From the NCBI RefSeq assembly GCF_030315975.1, contig NZ_JASXSZ010000001.1:868001-932000 (forward strand): DNA of 64,000 nucleotides. Reading direction: 5' to 3'. This stretch comes from Microbacterium candidum. Its GTDB lineage: Bacteria > Actinomycetota > Actinomycetes > Actinomycetales > Microbacteriaceae. The position numbers and the translations under genes were made by a program. The notes under the pieces were generated by a model, which was given only the letters and a program-made list of their open reading frames with translations, was not told the DNA's origin and did not search any database. Positions 56,803 to 64,000 of the stretch are shown in pieces. The stretch's first letter is position 1; the number at the start of each line of letters is the position of its first letter.

Positions 56803-57603
56803 ATGAGAATCCTACTGACAGGTGCAACCGGATACGTCGGCTCGGCGGTGCTCGACGAGCTCGTCGGCGCAGGCCACGAGGTGGTCGCGCTCGTGCGCAG
56901 CGTGGCCGCCGCCGAGCAGGTGCGGGCGAAGGACGCGCGAGCCGAGATCGGCGATGCGGCGGATGCGGACCGCCTCGCGGGACTCCTCGCGACGACGGAT
57001 GCCGTCATCCACACCGCCGCCTCCGACGACCCGGTCGCGCTCAACACGGCGATCGCGGACGCGGTCGAGCGGGCATACGCGGGCACCGAGCGTCGTCTCG
57101 TCCTCACGAGCGGCATCTGGATCTACGGCGACGGCGACGACATCCAGGATGACGACATCCCGAAGCCCGCGGACCTCGTCGCCTGGCGGGTGCCCATCGA
57201 GGACCGGCTGCTCGCCGGCCCCGTCTCCACGACCATCGTCGCGCCCGGCGTCGTGTACGGCCGCGGGGAGAGCCTCCTGCCGATCGCACGAGGCGGAGTC
57301 GGTGATGGCGCTCAGCACTGGACATGGGTGCACGTCGACGACCTCGCTCGCCTCTACCGCCTCGTCGTCGAGCACCCGACGGCGCTCGGACGGGTCATCG
57401 CGAGCGACGGCGTTCCCGTCGCGGTGCGCGACGTCGCCGGCCCCGAGGCTCGCGTCGAGACTGCAGACGAAGCACGCGCGCGGCTCGGCACCGCTTTCGC
57501 CGACGCGCTCCTGCTCGACCAGCGCGCGTACGGCGCCAAGGCGCGGTCGCTCGGCTGGCAGCCGCGGCACGCGGTCGAGCCTCAGACGCTCGTCGTCAGA
57601 TGA
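56803..57603 (+). CDS. NAD(P)-dependent epimerase/reductase-like protein
   Basis: A 266-aa extended SDR. GATGYVGSAVLDELVGAGHEV is the Rossmann GxxGxxG; LVLTSGIWIYGDG and IVAPGVVYGRGESLLP follow the YxxxK region, but the usual catalytic Tyr-x3-Lys is not clearly seen, so activity may differ. Divergent from the HxlR regulator and probably controlled by it, as is common for HxlR-linked oxidoreductases. Substrate unknown. The stop overlaps the convergent isochorismatase gene by eight bases. Confidence 0.8.
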   Translation: MRILLTGATGYVGSAVLDELVGAGHEVVALVRSVAAAEQVRAKDARAEIGDAADADRLAGLLATTDAVIHTAASDDPVALNTAIADAVERAYAGTERRLVLTSGIWIYGDGDDIQDDDIPKPADLVAWRVPIEDRLLAGPVSTTIVAPGVVYGRGESLLPIARGGVGDGAQHWTWVHVDDLARLYRLVVEHPTALGRVIASDGVPVAVRDVAGPEARVETADEARARLGTAFADALLLDQRAYGAKARSLGWQPRHAVEPQTLVVR

Positions 57604-58135
57604 GCTCGTCGACCGTCGTGACGAGCGCGTAGCTGTCGGCGAGCGCCGCCATGAACGCGGCGTGCACCTGGGCGCCGGGGATCGACTCGTCGCCGAACGT
57701 CAGATCAGGGGCGGCGCACGCGTCGTGCGCGACCGTGACCGCGTATCCGAGATCGGATGCGGCGCGCACGGTCGCGTCGACGCACATGCTCGACATCATC
57801 CCGACGATCACGACCTCATCGGGCGCCGCTTCCTCGAGGCGCGAGCCGAGCTCGGTGCCGAGGAACGCGTTCGGCTGCGCCTTCACGAGCACCGGCTCGT
57901 CGCCCTCGGGCGCGACGCGCGCGTCGATCTCGACCCCGGGCGTCCCCGGTGCGAAGAACGCCGCATCCGGGGCATCCCACACGTGCTGCACGTGGATGAC
58001 GGGCGAGCCCTCCGCGCGGAACGCGGCGAGCAGGCGGGATGCGGCGTCGGCCGCGGCATCCGGACCCACCAGCGGGTAGCGACCACCCGGGAAGTAGTCG
58101 CGCTGGATGTCGATGATGAGCAGAAGTCGGGTCAT
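57596..58135 (-). CDS. Isochorismatase-like (cysteine) hydrolase
   Basis: A 179-aa hydrolase with the complete D-K-C triad of the isochorismatase/nicotinamidase family: D9 in LLIIDIQRDYF, K85 in LVKAQPNAF and C118 in MMSSMCVDATVRAA, with the cis-peptide region before it. Members cleave amides such as nicotinamide or N-carbamoyl compounds. The substrate is not evident; an amide-nitrogen role fits the surrounding amidohydrolase and amine genes. Convergent with the epimerase. Confidence 0.85.
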   Translation of the reverse strand: MTRLLLIIDIQRDYFPGGRYPLVGPDAAADAASRLLAAFRAEGSPVIHVQHVWDAPDAAFFAPGTPGVEIDARVAPEGDEPVLVKAQPNAFLGTELGSRLEEAAPDEVVIVGMMSSMCVDATVRAASDLGYAVTVAHDACAAPDLTFGDESIPGAQVHAAFMAALADSYALVTTVDELI

Positions 58136-58233
58136 GGGATCAGTCTCGTGTATCTGCGTGTGGTCGAGCCTCACGCTGTTGTGGACGGCGGTTGCGAAAC
58201 GCGGAGAGCCCGACGAACAGCAGCGAGACGCCG

Positions 58234-59919
58234 TCAATCCGCCTGGTAGACGCGGTCGCCCTCGACGAACGTCTGCAGGACGCGCGTCGCGCCGATCTCG
58301 TCGGACGGGCCGGCGAAGGGGTCGCGGTCGAGCACCACCAGGTCGGCGTACTTCCCGACCTCGATCGTGCCGGTGACATCGTCGAGGTGATTCACCCACG
58401 CGGAGCCCGCGGTGTACGCGGTCAGCGACGTCGCGAGGTCGATCGCCTGCTCGGGCAGGAACGGCTCGTAATCGCCCTCGGCATACTCCGGCGCCGCGAG
58501 CCGGTTGACGGCGGTGTGGATCGCCGCGAGCGGGTTCGGCGACGACACCGACCAGTCGCTGCCGGCGGCCAGCACGGCGCCCGAGCGCTGCAGGTCGCCG
58601 AACGGGTACTGCCATGCGTCGCGCGGCGACCCGAGGAACGGCAGCGTCAGCTCCACCATCTGCGGCTCGAGCGCCGCCCACAGCGACTGCATGTTGGCCG
58701 CGACGCCGAGCGCGCGGAACCGCGCGATGTCCTCGGGGTGCACGACCTGCAGGTGCGCGATGTGGTGGCGGTTGTCGTTGCGGCCGTTGCGCTCCAGCGC
58801 ATGGCCGACGGCATCCAGGCACTCGCGCACCGCGCGGTCGCCGATGGCGTGGAAGTGCACCTGGAACCCGAGCGCGTCGAGCTGCGGCACGGCTTCGTTC
58901 AAGACGACAGGATCGACGAACGAGATGCCCGAGTTGTCGGTCGGGTGCCCGTGCCCGTCGCAGTACGGCTCGAGCATCGAGGCCGTGAAGTTCTCGGCGA
59001 CGCCGTCCTGCATGATCTTGATCGAGGTCGCCGCGAAGCGGGCGGAACGCCCCTCGACAAGCTCGGGGACCGGTGCACGCTCGGGAACCAGGATGCGGCG
59101 ACGCTCCACGAGCGACGGGATCTGCTCGAGGCCCGCGGTGCGGTCCCACCACAGCGCGCCGACGACGCGCGCCGTCAGAGCACCGGATGCGGCGGCGGTC
59201 AGGTACGCGGGCGCCGGGTCGCCCGCATCCCCGTACGATCCGACGATGGCGTCCTGCCACGCCGTGACGCCGAACGAGTGCAGGTAGCGCTGGCCCTCGA
59301 GGAGCGCGTCGACGAGGCGCGACGGCGGCTCCACCGGCAGGAGGCGGTTCACGAGCGACATCGCGCCTTCATGCAGCGTGCCGGTCGGCTCGCCCGCGGC
59401 ATCCCGCTCGATGCGGCCGTCCGCCGGGTCGGGCGTGTTCCGGTCGATGCCGGCGAGCCGGAGCGCCACCGAGTTCACCCACGCGCCGTGCCCGTCGCGG
59501 TTCGGCAGGAACGCCGGACGGTCGGGCACGACGGTGTCGAGCGCCGCCGCGGTCGGGGTCCCGCCGGGGAACGCCGACATGCTCCAGCCGCCGCCGAGCA
59601 CCCACTCCTCATCGGGGTGCGCCACGGCGTAGGAGCCGATGGCCTCGAGATACTCGGCTGCGGTGTCGTACGGCGCGAGGTTGCAGCGCAGCATGTCGAG
59701 CCCGCCCCACACGGGGTGCACGTGCGCGTCCTGGAAGCCCGGCACCAGCATCCGTCCGCGGAGGTCGACGACCTCCGTCGACGGCCCGATCAGGTCCGAG
59801 ACGTCGTGGCCGACGGCGACGATGCGTCCGCCCGCCACCGCAACCGCCGACGCGCGCGAGCGCACCGTGTTCGCGGTGAAGACAGGGCCTCCGGTGAAGA
59901 CGAGATCGGCGTAGGGCAT
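58234..59919 (-). CDS. YtcJ-like amidohydrolase carrying a repeat-encoded insertion
   Basis: A 561-aa amidohydrolase: HxH in PGFQDAHVHPVWGGLDMLR, FHAIGDRAV and HHIAHLQVVHPEDI for further ligands, and AAGSDWSVSSPNPL for the catalytic Asp. It is homologous in layout to the hydrolase at 33988-35610 but clearly different. Between RRRILVPERA and RSARFAATSIKI the protein reads PVPELVEG, encoded by a 24-bp block identical to the intergenic repeat at 26823-26846. The insertion is in frame and just before the conserved IKIMQDGV strand. ATG 59919 has GAAGGAG upstream. Confidence 0.85.
   Translation of the reverse strand: MPYADLVFTGGPVFTANTVRSRASAVAVAGGRIVAVGHDVSDLIGPSTEVVDLRGRMLVPGFQDAHVHPVWGGLDMLRCNLAPYDTAAEYLEAIGSYAVAHPDEEWVLGGGWSMSAFPGGTPTAAALDTVVPDRPAFLPNRDGHGAWVNSVALRLAGIDRNTPDPADGRIERDAAGEPTGTLHEGAMSLVNRLLPVEPPSRLVDALLEGQRYLHSFGVTAWQDAIVGSYGDAGDPAPAYLTAAASGALTARVVGALWWDRTAGLEQIPSLVERRRILVPERAPVPELVEGRSARFAATSIKIMQDGVAENFTASMLEPYCDGHGHPTDNSGISFVDPVVLNEAVPQLDALGFQVHFHAIGDRAVRECLDAVGHALERNGRNDNRHHIAHLQVVHPEDIARFRALGVAANMQSLWAALEPQMVELTLPFLGSPRDAWQYPFGDLQRSGAVLAAGSDWSVSSPNPLAAIHTAVNRLAAPEYAEGDYEPFLPEQAIDLATSLTAYTAGSAWVNHLDDVTGTIEVGKYADLVVLDRDPFAGPSDEIGATRVLQTFVEGDRVYQAD
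59050..59073 (-). repeat. Coding copy of the GGTCCCCGAGC-type repeat
   Basis: Twenty-four bases inside the amidohydrolase gene match 26823-26846 exactly and encode PVPELVEG in frame. Confidence 0.9.
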
Positions 59920-59954
59920 GGGGCTCCTTCGGGGGTGGGAGGTGTGAAACTGCG

Positions 59955-60052
59955 GGGCGCTGAGCGAGCGAGGAACGAGCGAGACGAAACGCAGTGAGAT
60001 GTTCACTGCGTTTCGTCTCGGTCGCTGGCCCTCTCTCGCTCAACGACCCGCA
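59955..60052. repeat. Inverted pair of GGTCGTTGAGCGAG-type repeats
   Basis: A direct and an inverted unit fill the gap between the amidohydrolase and the PotC-type permease gene. Confidence 0.85.
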
Positions 60053-60078
60053 CGGACGGTCGAGCGGTTCGGGTCCGC

Positions 60079-60981
60079 TCAGCCGCCCGCCATGGTGCGC
60101 GCGATGTCGGCCGCCGAGTCGCCCGCACGCTTGAGGATCATCGCCACGATGCCGAGCGCGACGAGCGTCAGCACGAGCATGATCGTCGACACGGCGGCGA
60201 TCTCCGGGCGCAGGCCCGCGCGCAGCGCGCTGAGGATGTACACCGGCCACGGCGTCGAGCCCGACACCGAGACGAACGCGGCGATGACCGTGTTGTCGAG
60301 GCTGAGGGTGAACGACAGCAAGAAGCCGGCGAGGATCGCGGGCATCGCGAGCGGCAGCGTGATCCGGAAGAACGTGCGCATCGGCGGCGCGTACAGGTCG
60401 GCGGATGCCTCCTCCAGACGCGCATCCATCCCCAGCAGTCGTGCGCGCACGAGGTAGGAGACGACCGCGATCGAGAACAGCGAGTGGCCGATCACGAGGC
60501 GGACGATGCCGTTGTTGAGGATCCAGATGCCGGCGTCCTGCCCGAGCGTCACGAGCCACGGCAGCAGGGACACCGCATCCACGATCTCCGGCGTGACAGA
60601 GACGAGCAGCAGCAGCCCGAGGAACCACCACACCCACTTGCCCGGGTAGCGCGCCATCGCGATGCCGGCGAGCGTGCCGAGGATCGTCGCGAGGAACGCC
60701 GCGATCACGCCCGTCTGCAGCGAGATCAGCACCGAGTCGCGGATCGTCTGGTTGACGAAGATCGCAGCGAACGAGTCGAACCCGAACTGGTGCCACGACG
60801 TCAGCAGACGCCCGACGTTGAACGAGTAGACGAAGATCACGACGATCGGCAGGAACAGGAACGCCAGCACGATCCCGCCCCACACCGAGAACGCGACATC
60901 CCCGCCGTCGCGGCGCGCGCGGCGTCGCTTCCGTCCAGAAGACCGGGCGGTCAGGACCGCCTGCGTGGTCAGCTCGCTCAT
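60079..60981 (-). CDS. ABC transporter permease, PotC type
   Basis: A 300-aa permease with six membrane segments, of the spermidine/putrescine PotC group. The cytoplasmic EAA loop is EEASADLYAPPMRTFFRITLPLAMPAILAG, and the core LSLDNTVIAAFVSVSGSTPWPVYILS is typical. An unusually basic N-terminus (GRKRRRARRDGG) precedes the first helix. Its ATG overlaps the stop of the PotB-type gene (ATGA). It completes a PotA-D-B-C-ordered importer and would form the channel with PotB. Confidence 0.88.
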   Translation of the reverse strand: MSELTTQAVLTARSSGRKRRRARRDGGDVAFSVWGGIVLAFLFLPIVVIFVYSFNVGRLLTSWHQFGFDSFAAIFVNQTIRDSVLISLQTGVIAAFLATILGTLAGIAMARYPGKWVWWFLGLLLLVSVTPEIVDAVSLLPWLVTLGQDAGIWILNNGIVRLVIGHSLFSIAVVSYLVRARLLGMDARLEEASADLYAPPMRTFFRITLPLAMPAILAGFLLSFTLSLDNTVIAAFVSVSGSTPWPVYILSALRAGLRPEIAAVSTIMLVLTLVALGIVAMILKRAGDSAADIARTMAGG

Positions 60982-61907
60982 GCGGCCACCTCCACTGCCT
61001 GCCGCGCGGGCACGACCTGCGTCGCGTCGTCCGGCGGATCGAGCTCCAGCTTGTTGCGCAACCGGATCGGCAGGGTCACGAGCCACACGAGCCCGAACCC
61101 GATCGCCGTGGTCACCATGATCGTGAGGATGAGGACGACCGCCATCGCCGAACCCAGTGCCCAGTTCTGGGCCGTCTGGAACTGGGATGCCACGAGCTGG
61201 CCGACCATGTTGCCCTTGGCGCCGCCGAGGACCGTCGCGGTGATGTAGTCGCCCATGAGCGGGATGTAGACGAGCAGCACGCCCGCCACGATGCCCGGCT
61301 GAGCCAGCGGCAGCGTCACCTGGAAGAAGGTGCGCCAGCGCCCGGCGCCGAGGTCCTTCGACGCCTCGCGCAGCGGCAGGGCCACACGGTCGAACGCCAC
61401 GAACAGCGGCAGGATCATGAGCGGCAGGTAGTTGTACACGACACCCAGGAGCACCGCAGGACGCGAATACAGGATGTCGAGCGGCCCGAGCCCCAGGAAC
61501 TGGAGCGCCTCCGACAGCCAGCCCTGCGGCGCCAGGATGATCTGCCATCCGAGCGTGCGCACGAGGAAGTTCGTCCAGAAGGGGATCATCACGAGGGCGA
61601 CGAGGATGCCGCGTGAGGACGGCTTGGCCTTCACCGCCATCCAGTATGCGACCGGCGCGCCGATCAGCAGACACAGGACGGTGCCTGCGACGCCGACCCA
61701 CAGCGTGTTCTGGAACACCGCGAAGAACGTGGGCGAGAGGGCCTCGCCGTACCGGTCGAGCGACAGGTGGTCTTCCGCGTGCGTGCCGAAGATGCCGGGC
61801 TTGTAGCCGAAGCTGTACCAGACCACGAGCGCCACCGGCGCGACGAAGAAGATGAGCAGCCATGCCCAGGCGGGCACGGCGAGGAGGAATCCGGCCTTCT
61901 TACGCAC
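60978..61907 (-). CDS. ABC transporter permease, PotB type
   Basis: A 309-aa permease with six membrane segments: LLAVPAWAWLLIFFVAPVALVVWYSFG, FWTNFLVRTLGWQIILAPQGWLSEAL and the EAA loop REASKDLGAGRWRTFFQVTLPLAQPGIVAGVLLVYIPLMGDYITATVLGG. These are PotB-like features. The GTG at 61907 overlaps the PotD-type gene by eight bases. Heterodimer partner of the PotC-type permease. Confidence 0.88.
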   Translation of the reverse strand: MRKKAGFLLAVPAWAWLLIFFVAPVALVVWYSFGYKPGIFGTHAEDHLSLDRYGEALSPTFFAVFQNTLWVGVAGTVLCLLIGAPVAYWMAVKAKPSSRGILVALVMIPFWTNFLVRTLGWQIILAPQGWLSEALQFLGLGPLDILYSRPAVLLGVVYNYLPLMILPLFVAFDRVALPLREASKDLGAGRWRTFFQVTLPLAQPGIVAGVLLVYIPLMGDYITATVLGGAKGNMVGQLVASQFQTAQNWALGSAMAVVLILTIMVTTAIGFGLVWLVTLPIRLRNKLELDPPDDATQVVPARQAVEVAA

Positions 61908-63075
61908 CAGCCACCGCCTTCATCTTGTCGTAGATCTCCACGAGGCGGTCCTGCGCGGAGGTGAGCTTGCCGTCGTGCATCGTGCCCAGCTGCTCGGGGG
62001 TGAAGAACACCATGTCGAGCAGGGGCATCTGGGCATCCTGCGCCGACTTCTCGATGTCCTTCGCACCCGTGTGGTAGCCGATGTAGTCGACGTTCGACAG
62101 CTGGTTCTCGGGCGTCAGGCAGAAGTTGAGGAACGCATGGGCGGCCTCGGGATGCGGCGCGTTCGCCGCGAGGGCCCAGTTGTCCATCCACAGCTCGGTC
62201 GCGGGGGACCCGAGCACCCACTTCCACTTCTCCGGCTGCTTGCTGTTCAGGATCCCCTGGCGCGCGTCGCCGTTCCAGATCTGGAACAGCGCCTGCGTGC
62301 TCTGCGGGACGCCCGAGCCGCCGGGGTTCGAGTCGAAGGTCGCGACGTGCGGAGCCAGCTGCTTGAGCAGGTAGGTCTCGGCGTCGTCGAGCTCCTTCTT
62401 GTTCGTGGTGTTCCAGTCGATGCCGTGGCCCCAGAAGTAGATGCCGGTGAGCTCGGCCGGGTCGTCGAGGACCGACGTCGAGCCGCTGGCCTCCTTCTGC
62501 GCCGCGTCGACGAAGTCGCTCCACGTCTTCAGCTCGCGGTGGATCTTCGTCGTGTCGTAGATGAACCCGGTCGTGCCCCACGCCTTGCAGATGGAGTAGT
62601 CGTTGTGCGGGTCCCACGAGCGTCCGAGGAACTCGGGGTCCATGTGCGCAAGGTTCGGGATGAGGGCGTGGTCGAGCTTCTGGAGGAGCTTGTGCTCGGC
62701 CATCGGCGCGATGAACGACCCCGTCGGCACGACGATGTCGTAGCCGGACGTGCCGCGGGCGGCGACGAGCTTCGCGACCATCTCCTCGTTCGAGCCGAAG
62801 GAGGAGACCGTGAGCTTCTGGCCGAACTTCTTCTGGTACGCCTTCAGCACGTCGGGGCTGTCATAGTCGCCCCACGAGTACATCGACAGCGAGCCCTCGA
62901 GCTTGCCGCCGCTCGCAGCCGGGTTCGGCAGGCCGCTGCCGCCGGGCGTGCAGGCAGCGAGAAGCGTGGCGAGGCCGGCGGCGCCGGCGCCCACGAGGAA
63001 CCCGCGGCGCGTGAGCTCACGCGTGATCTTGGGCATGGCGCTGCGGTGCGCCAGGACGTTGACCTGTTCCGGCAT
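61900..63075 (-). CDS. Extracellular solute-binding lipoprotein, PotD type, Tat signal
   Basis: A 391-aa spermidine/putrescine-type binding protein. The N-terminus has a twin-arginine motif (TRRGFLVGAGAAGLATL) followed by a lipobox LAAC, so it is probably exported folded by Tat and lipid-anchored. The mature part reads LSMYSWGDYDSPDVLKAYQKKFGQKLTVSSFGSNEEMVAKL and IVVPTGSFIAPM, as in PotD/PotF. The ligand may be a polyamine or related amine. Start ATG 63075 lies five bases after the ATPase stop; ATG 63036 is an alternative. Confidence 0.88.
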   Translation of the reverse strand: MPEQVNVLAHRSAMPKITRELTRRGFLVGAGAAGLATLLAACTPGGSGLPNPAASGGKLEGSLSMYSWGDYDSPDVLKAYQKKFGQKLTVSSFGSNEEMVAKLVAARGTSGYDIVVPTGSFIAPMAEHKLLQKLDHALIPNLAHMDPEFLGRSWDPHNDYSICKAWGTTGFIYDTTKIHRELKTWSDFVDAAQKEASGSTSVLDDPAELTGIYFWGHGIDWNTTNKKELDDAETYLLKQLAPHVATFDSNPGGSGVPQSTQALFQIWNGDARQGILNSKQPEKWKWVLGSPATELWMDNWALAANAPHPEAAHAFLNFCLTPENQLSNVDYIGYHTGAKDIEKSAQDAQMPLLDMVFFTPEQLGTMHDGKLTSAQDRLVEIYDKMKAVAGA

Positions 63076-63080
63076 GGCCG

Positions 63081-64000
63081 TCACGCCGTCGGCGGGGCGA
63101 CATAGCCCCCGGCGGTGGCGTCGTCGCCGGCGTTGTCGGCCGGGAAGAGCAGCACGTGCTCGGCGCGCCACGAGCAGACCACGGGGTCGCCGAGGTCGAG
63201 CAGCGGCGCGTCCGCGGTCGGGCGGCGCACGATCACGCTCTCCTCCGCCGCGGCCTGCACGAGGTACTGCATCGAGTCGCCCAGGTGCGAGACGCCGATG
63301 ACGGTGCCGCGCAGCGTGTTCGGGCCCGACGCATCCTCGCCCTTCTCGATCGCGATGAACTCGGGGCGCACCGCGGCCTGGCCGACCGTGTGGCCCGCGA
63401 GGAGCGGGACGGTCGCGCGCACCGCGCCATGCGGGGCCGTGACGACCGTGCCGCCCTCGGAGACCGCGCCGCGGAAGAAGTTCTGCTGCCCGACGAAGGC
63501 CGCGACATACGCCGACACCGGGTGCGAGTACACCGTGTCGGCGTCGCCGAGCTGCTCGATGCGGCCGGCGCGCATGATCGCGATGCGGTCGCTCATCGAC
63601 AGCGCCTCGCCCTGATCGTGCGTGACGAAGACGAACGTGATGCCGAGATGCGCCTGCAGAAGCTTGAGCTCCATCTGCATCTCCTCGCGCAGCTGGCGGT
63701 CGAGGGCGCCGAGCGGCTCGTCGAGGAGGAGCACCGACGGGCGGTTCACGAGGGCGCGGGCGAGCGCGATGCGCTGCTGCTGGCCGCCGGAGAGCTGCGT
63801 GGGCTTGCGGTCGGCGAAGCGGCGCATCTGCACCATGTCGAGAGCCGCCGACACGCGGTCGCGGATCTCCGACTTGGGCGTGCGGCGCTGCTGCAGGCCG
63901 TACGCGACGTTCTGCGCGACGGTCATGTGCGGGAACAGCGCGTACGCCTGGAAGACCGTGTTGACGTTCCGCTTGTGCGGGGGAGCGCCGAGCACCGACG
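63081..64000 (-). CDS. ABC transporter ATPase, PotA type, 5' end outside the window
   Basis: The visible part, at least 305 residues, lacks only the N-terminal Walker A. It has the Q-loop [13 protein letters not shown], signature [15 protein letters not shown], Walker [14 protein letters not shown]-loop and H-loop [10 protein letters not shown], and a C-terminal TOBE-like domain ([25 protein letters not shown]) typical of polyamine importers. First gene of the operon PotA, PotD, PotB, PotC. It ends five bases before the binding-protein start. Confidence 0.9.
   Translation of the reverse strand, partial: SVLGAPPHKRNVNTVFQAYALFPHMTVAQNVAYGLQQRRTPKSEIRDRVSAALDMVQMRRFADRKPTQLSGGQQQRIALARALVNRPSVLLLDEPLGALDRQLREEMQMELKLLQAHLGITFVFVTHDQGEALSMSDRIAIMRAGRIEQLGDADTVYSHPVSAYVAAFVGQQNFFRGAVSEGGTVVTAPHGAVRATVPLLAGHTVGQAAVRPEFIAIEKGEDASGPNTLRGTVIGVSHLGDSMQYLVQAAAEESVIVRRPTADAPLLDLGDPVVCSWRAEHVLLFPADNAGDDATAGGYVAPPTA

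Noticed and set aside
1..64000. tRNA, rRNA, insertion sequence or prophage
   Set aside because: No cloverleaf with a CCA-type acceptor end, no transposase and no phage structural genes were recognised.

Overview
The window comes from a high-GC actinobacterium, most likely Microbacterium or a close Microbacteriaceae relative. The reasons are GC-rich third codon positions, frequent GTG starts, ATGA/GTGA-coupled operons, a 13E12-type DUF222/HNH gene behind an actinobacterial LexA box, and intergenic spaces packed with two repeat families (GGTCGTTGAGCGAGC type and GGTCCCCGAGCNTGTCGAGG type). No rRNA, tRNA, CRISPR array, insertion sequence or prophage was seen. The first gene (minus strand) and the last gene (a PotA-like ATPase) run off the window.

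Layout. 1-6.7 kb: an FBP zinc-finger protein, a FetB/UPF0014 permease coupled to a fused teichoic-acid glycerophosphotransferase/GT4 glycosyltransferase, a PAP2 phosphatase and a GT39-like membrane glycosyltransferase. 7-13.3 kb: a class III aminotransferase, CoaBC, an NRDE protein, a CPA2 antiporter with a coupled unknown gene, and a glutamine amidotransferase. Two copies of a palindromic element and a hexamer microsatellite lie here. 13.4-18.7 kb: a compact four-gene cassette of ECF-like sigma factor, unknown small protein, S8 subtilase with five DPFGGGT-type heptads, and TPR-like/CHAT caspase-like protease. Both proteases keep their catalytic residues. This is the best candidate for a poorly described system.

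21-28.6 kb: a divergent catabolic cluster of KDG-type kinase, IclR regulator and RidA against a D-threonine-aldolase-fold PLP enzyme, a D-aminoacylase-like deacylase and a KDPG aldolase, with a GH20 hexosaminidase next door. The set fits conversion of oxidised N-acetylglucosamine (2-acetamido-2-deoxygluconate) to pyruvate and glyceraldehyde-3-phosphate. The same TTGC-N7-GCAACAGGG motif precedes the divergent promoter and the GH20 gene. 29-37 kb: an omega-aminotransferase and CoA-acylating semialdehyde dehydrogenase (beta-alanine type) under a PucR regulator, then an NCS1 permease and amidohydrolase opposite a LacI regulator with a textbook operator.

38-43.9 kb: an HNH fragment, a C39-like cysteine peptidase, a frameshifted secreted Xaa-Pro dipeptidyl-peptidase and an alpha/beta hydrolase. 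44-50.4 kb: an APC permease, a universal stress protein, class I fructose-bisphosphate aldolase, and rtcB with an elaborate leader: consensus -35 box, three hairpins spaced exactly 24 nt apart, a 33-codon ORF and an intrinsic terminator before rtcB. 51-64 kb: the SOS-type DUF222/HNH gene, an LLM oxidoreductase whose 3' end is tandemly duplicated, a PuuB-like amine oxidase with cupin partner, an HxlR/epimerase pair, an isochorismatase-like hydrolase, a YtcJ-like amidohydrolase carrying a coding copy of an intergenic repeat, and a polyamine-type ABC importer (PotA-D order). The right half therefore leans toward amine, polyamine and nucleobase nitrogen scavenging.
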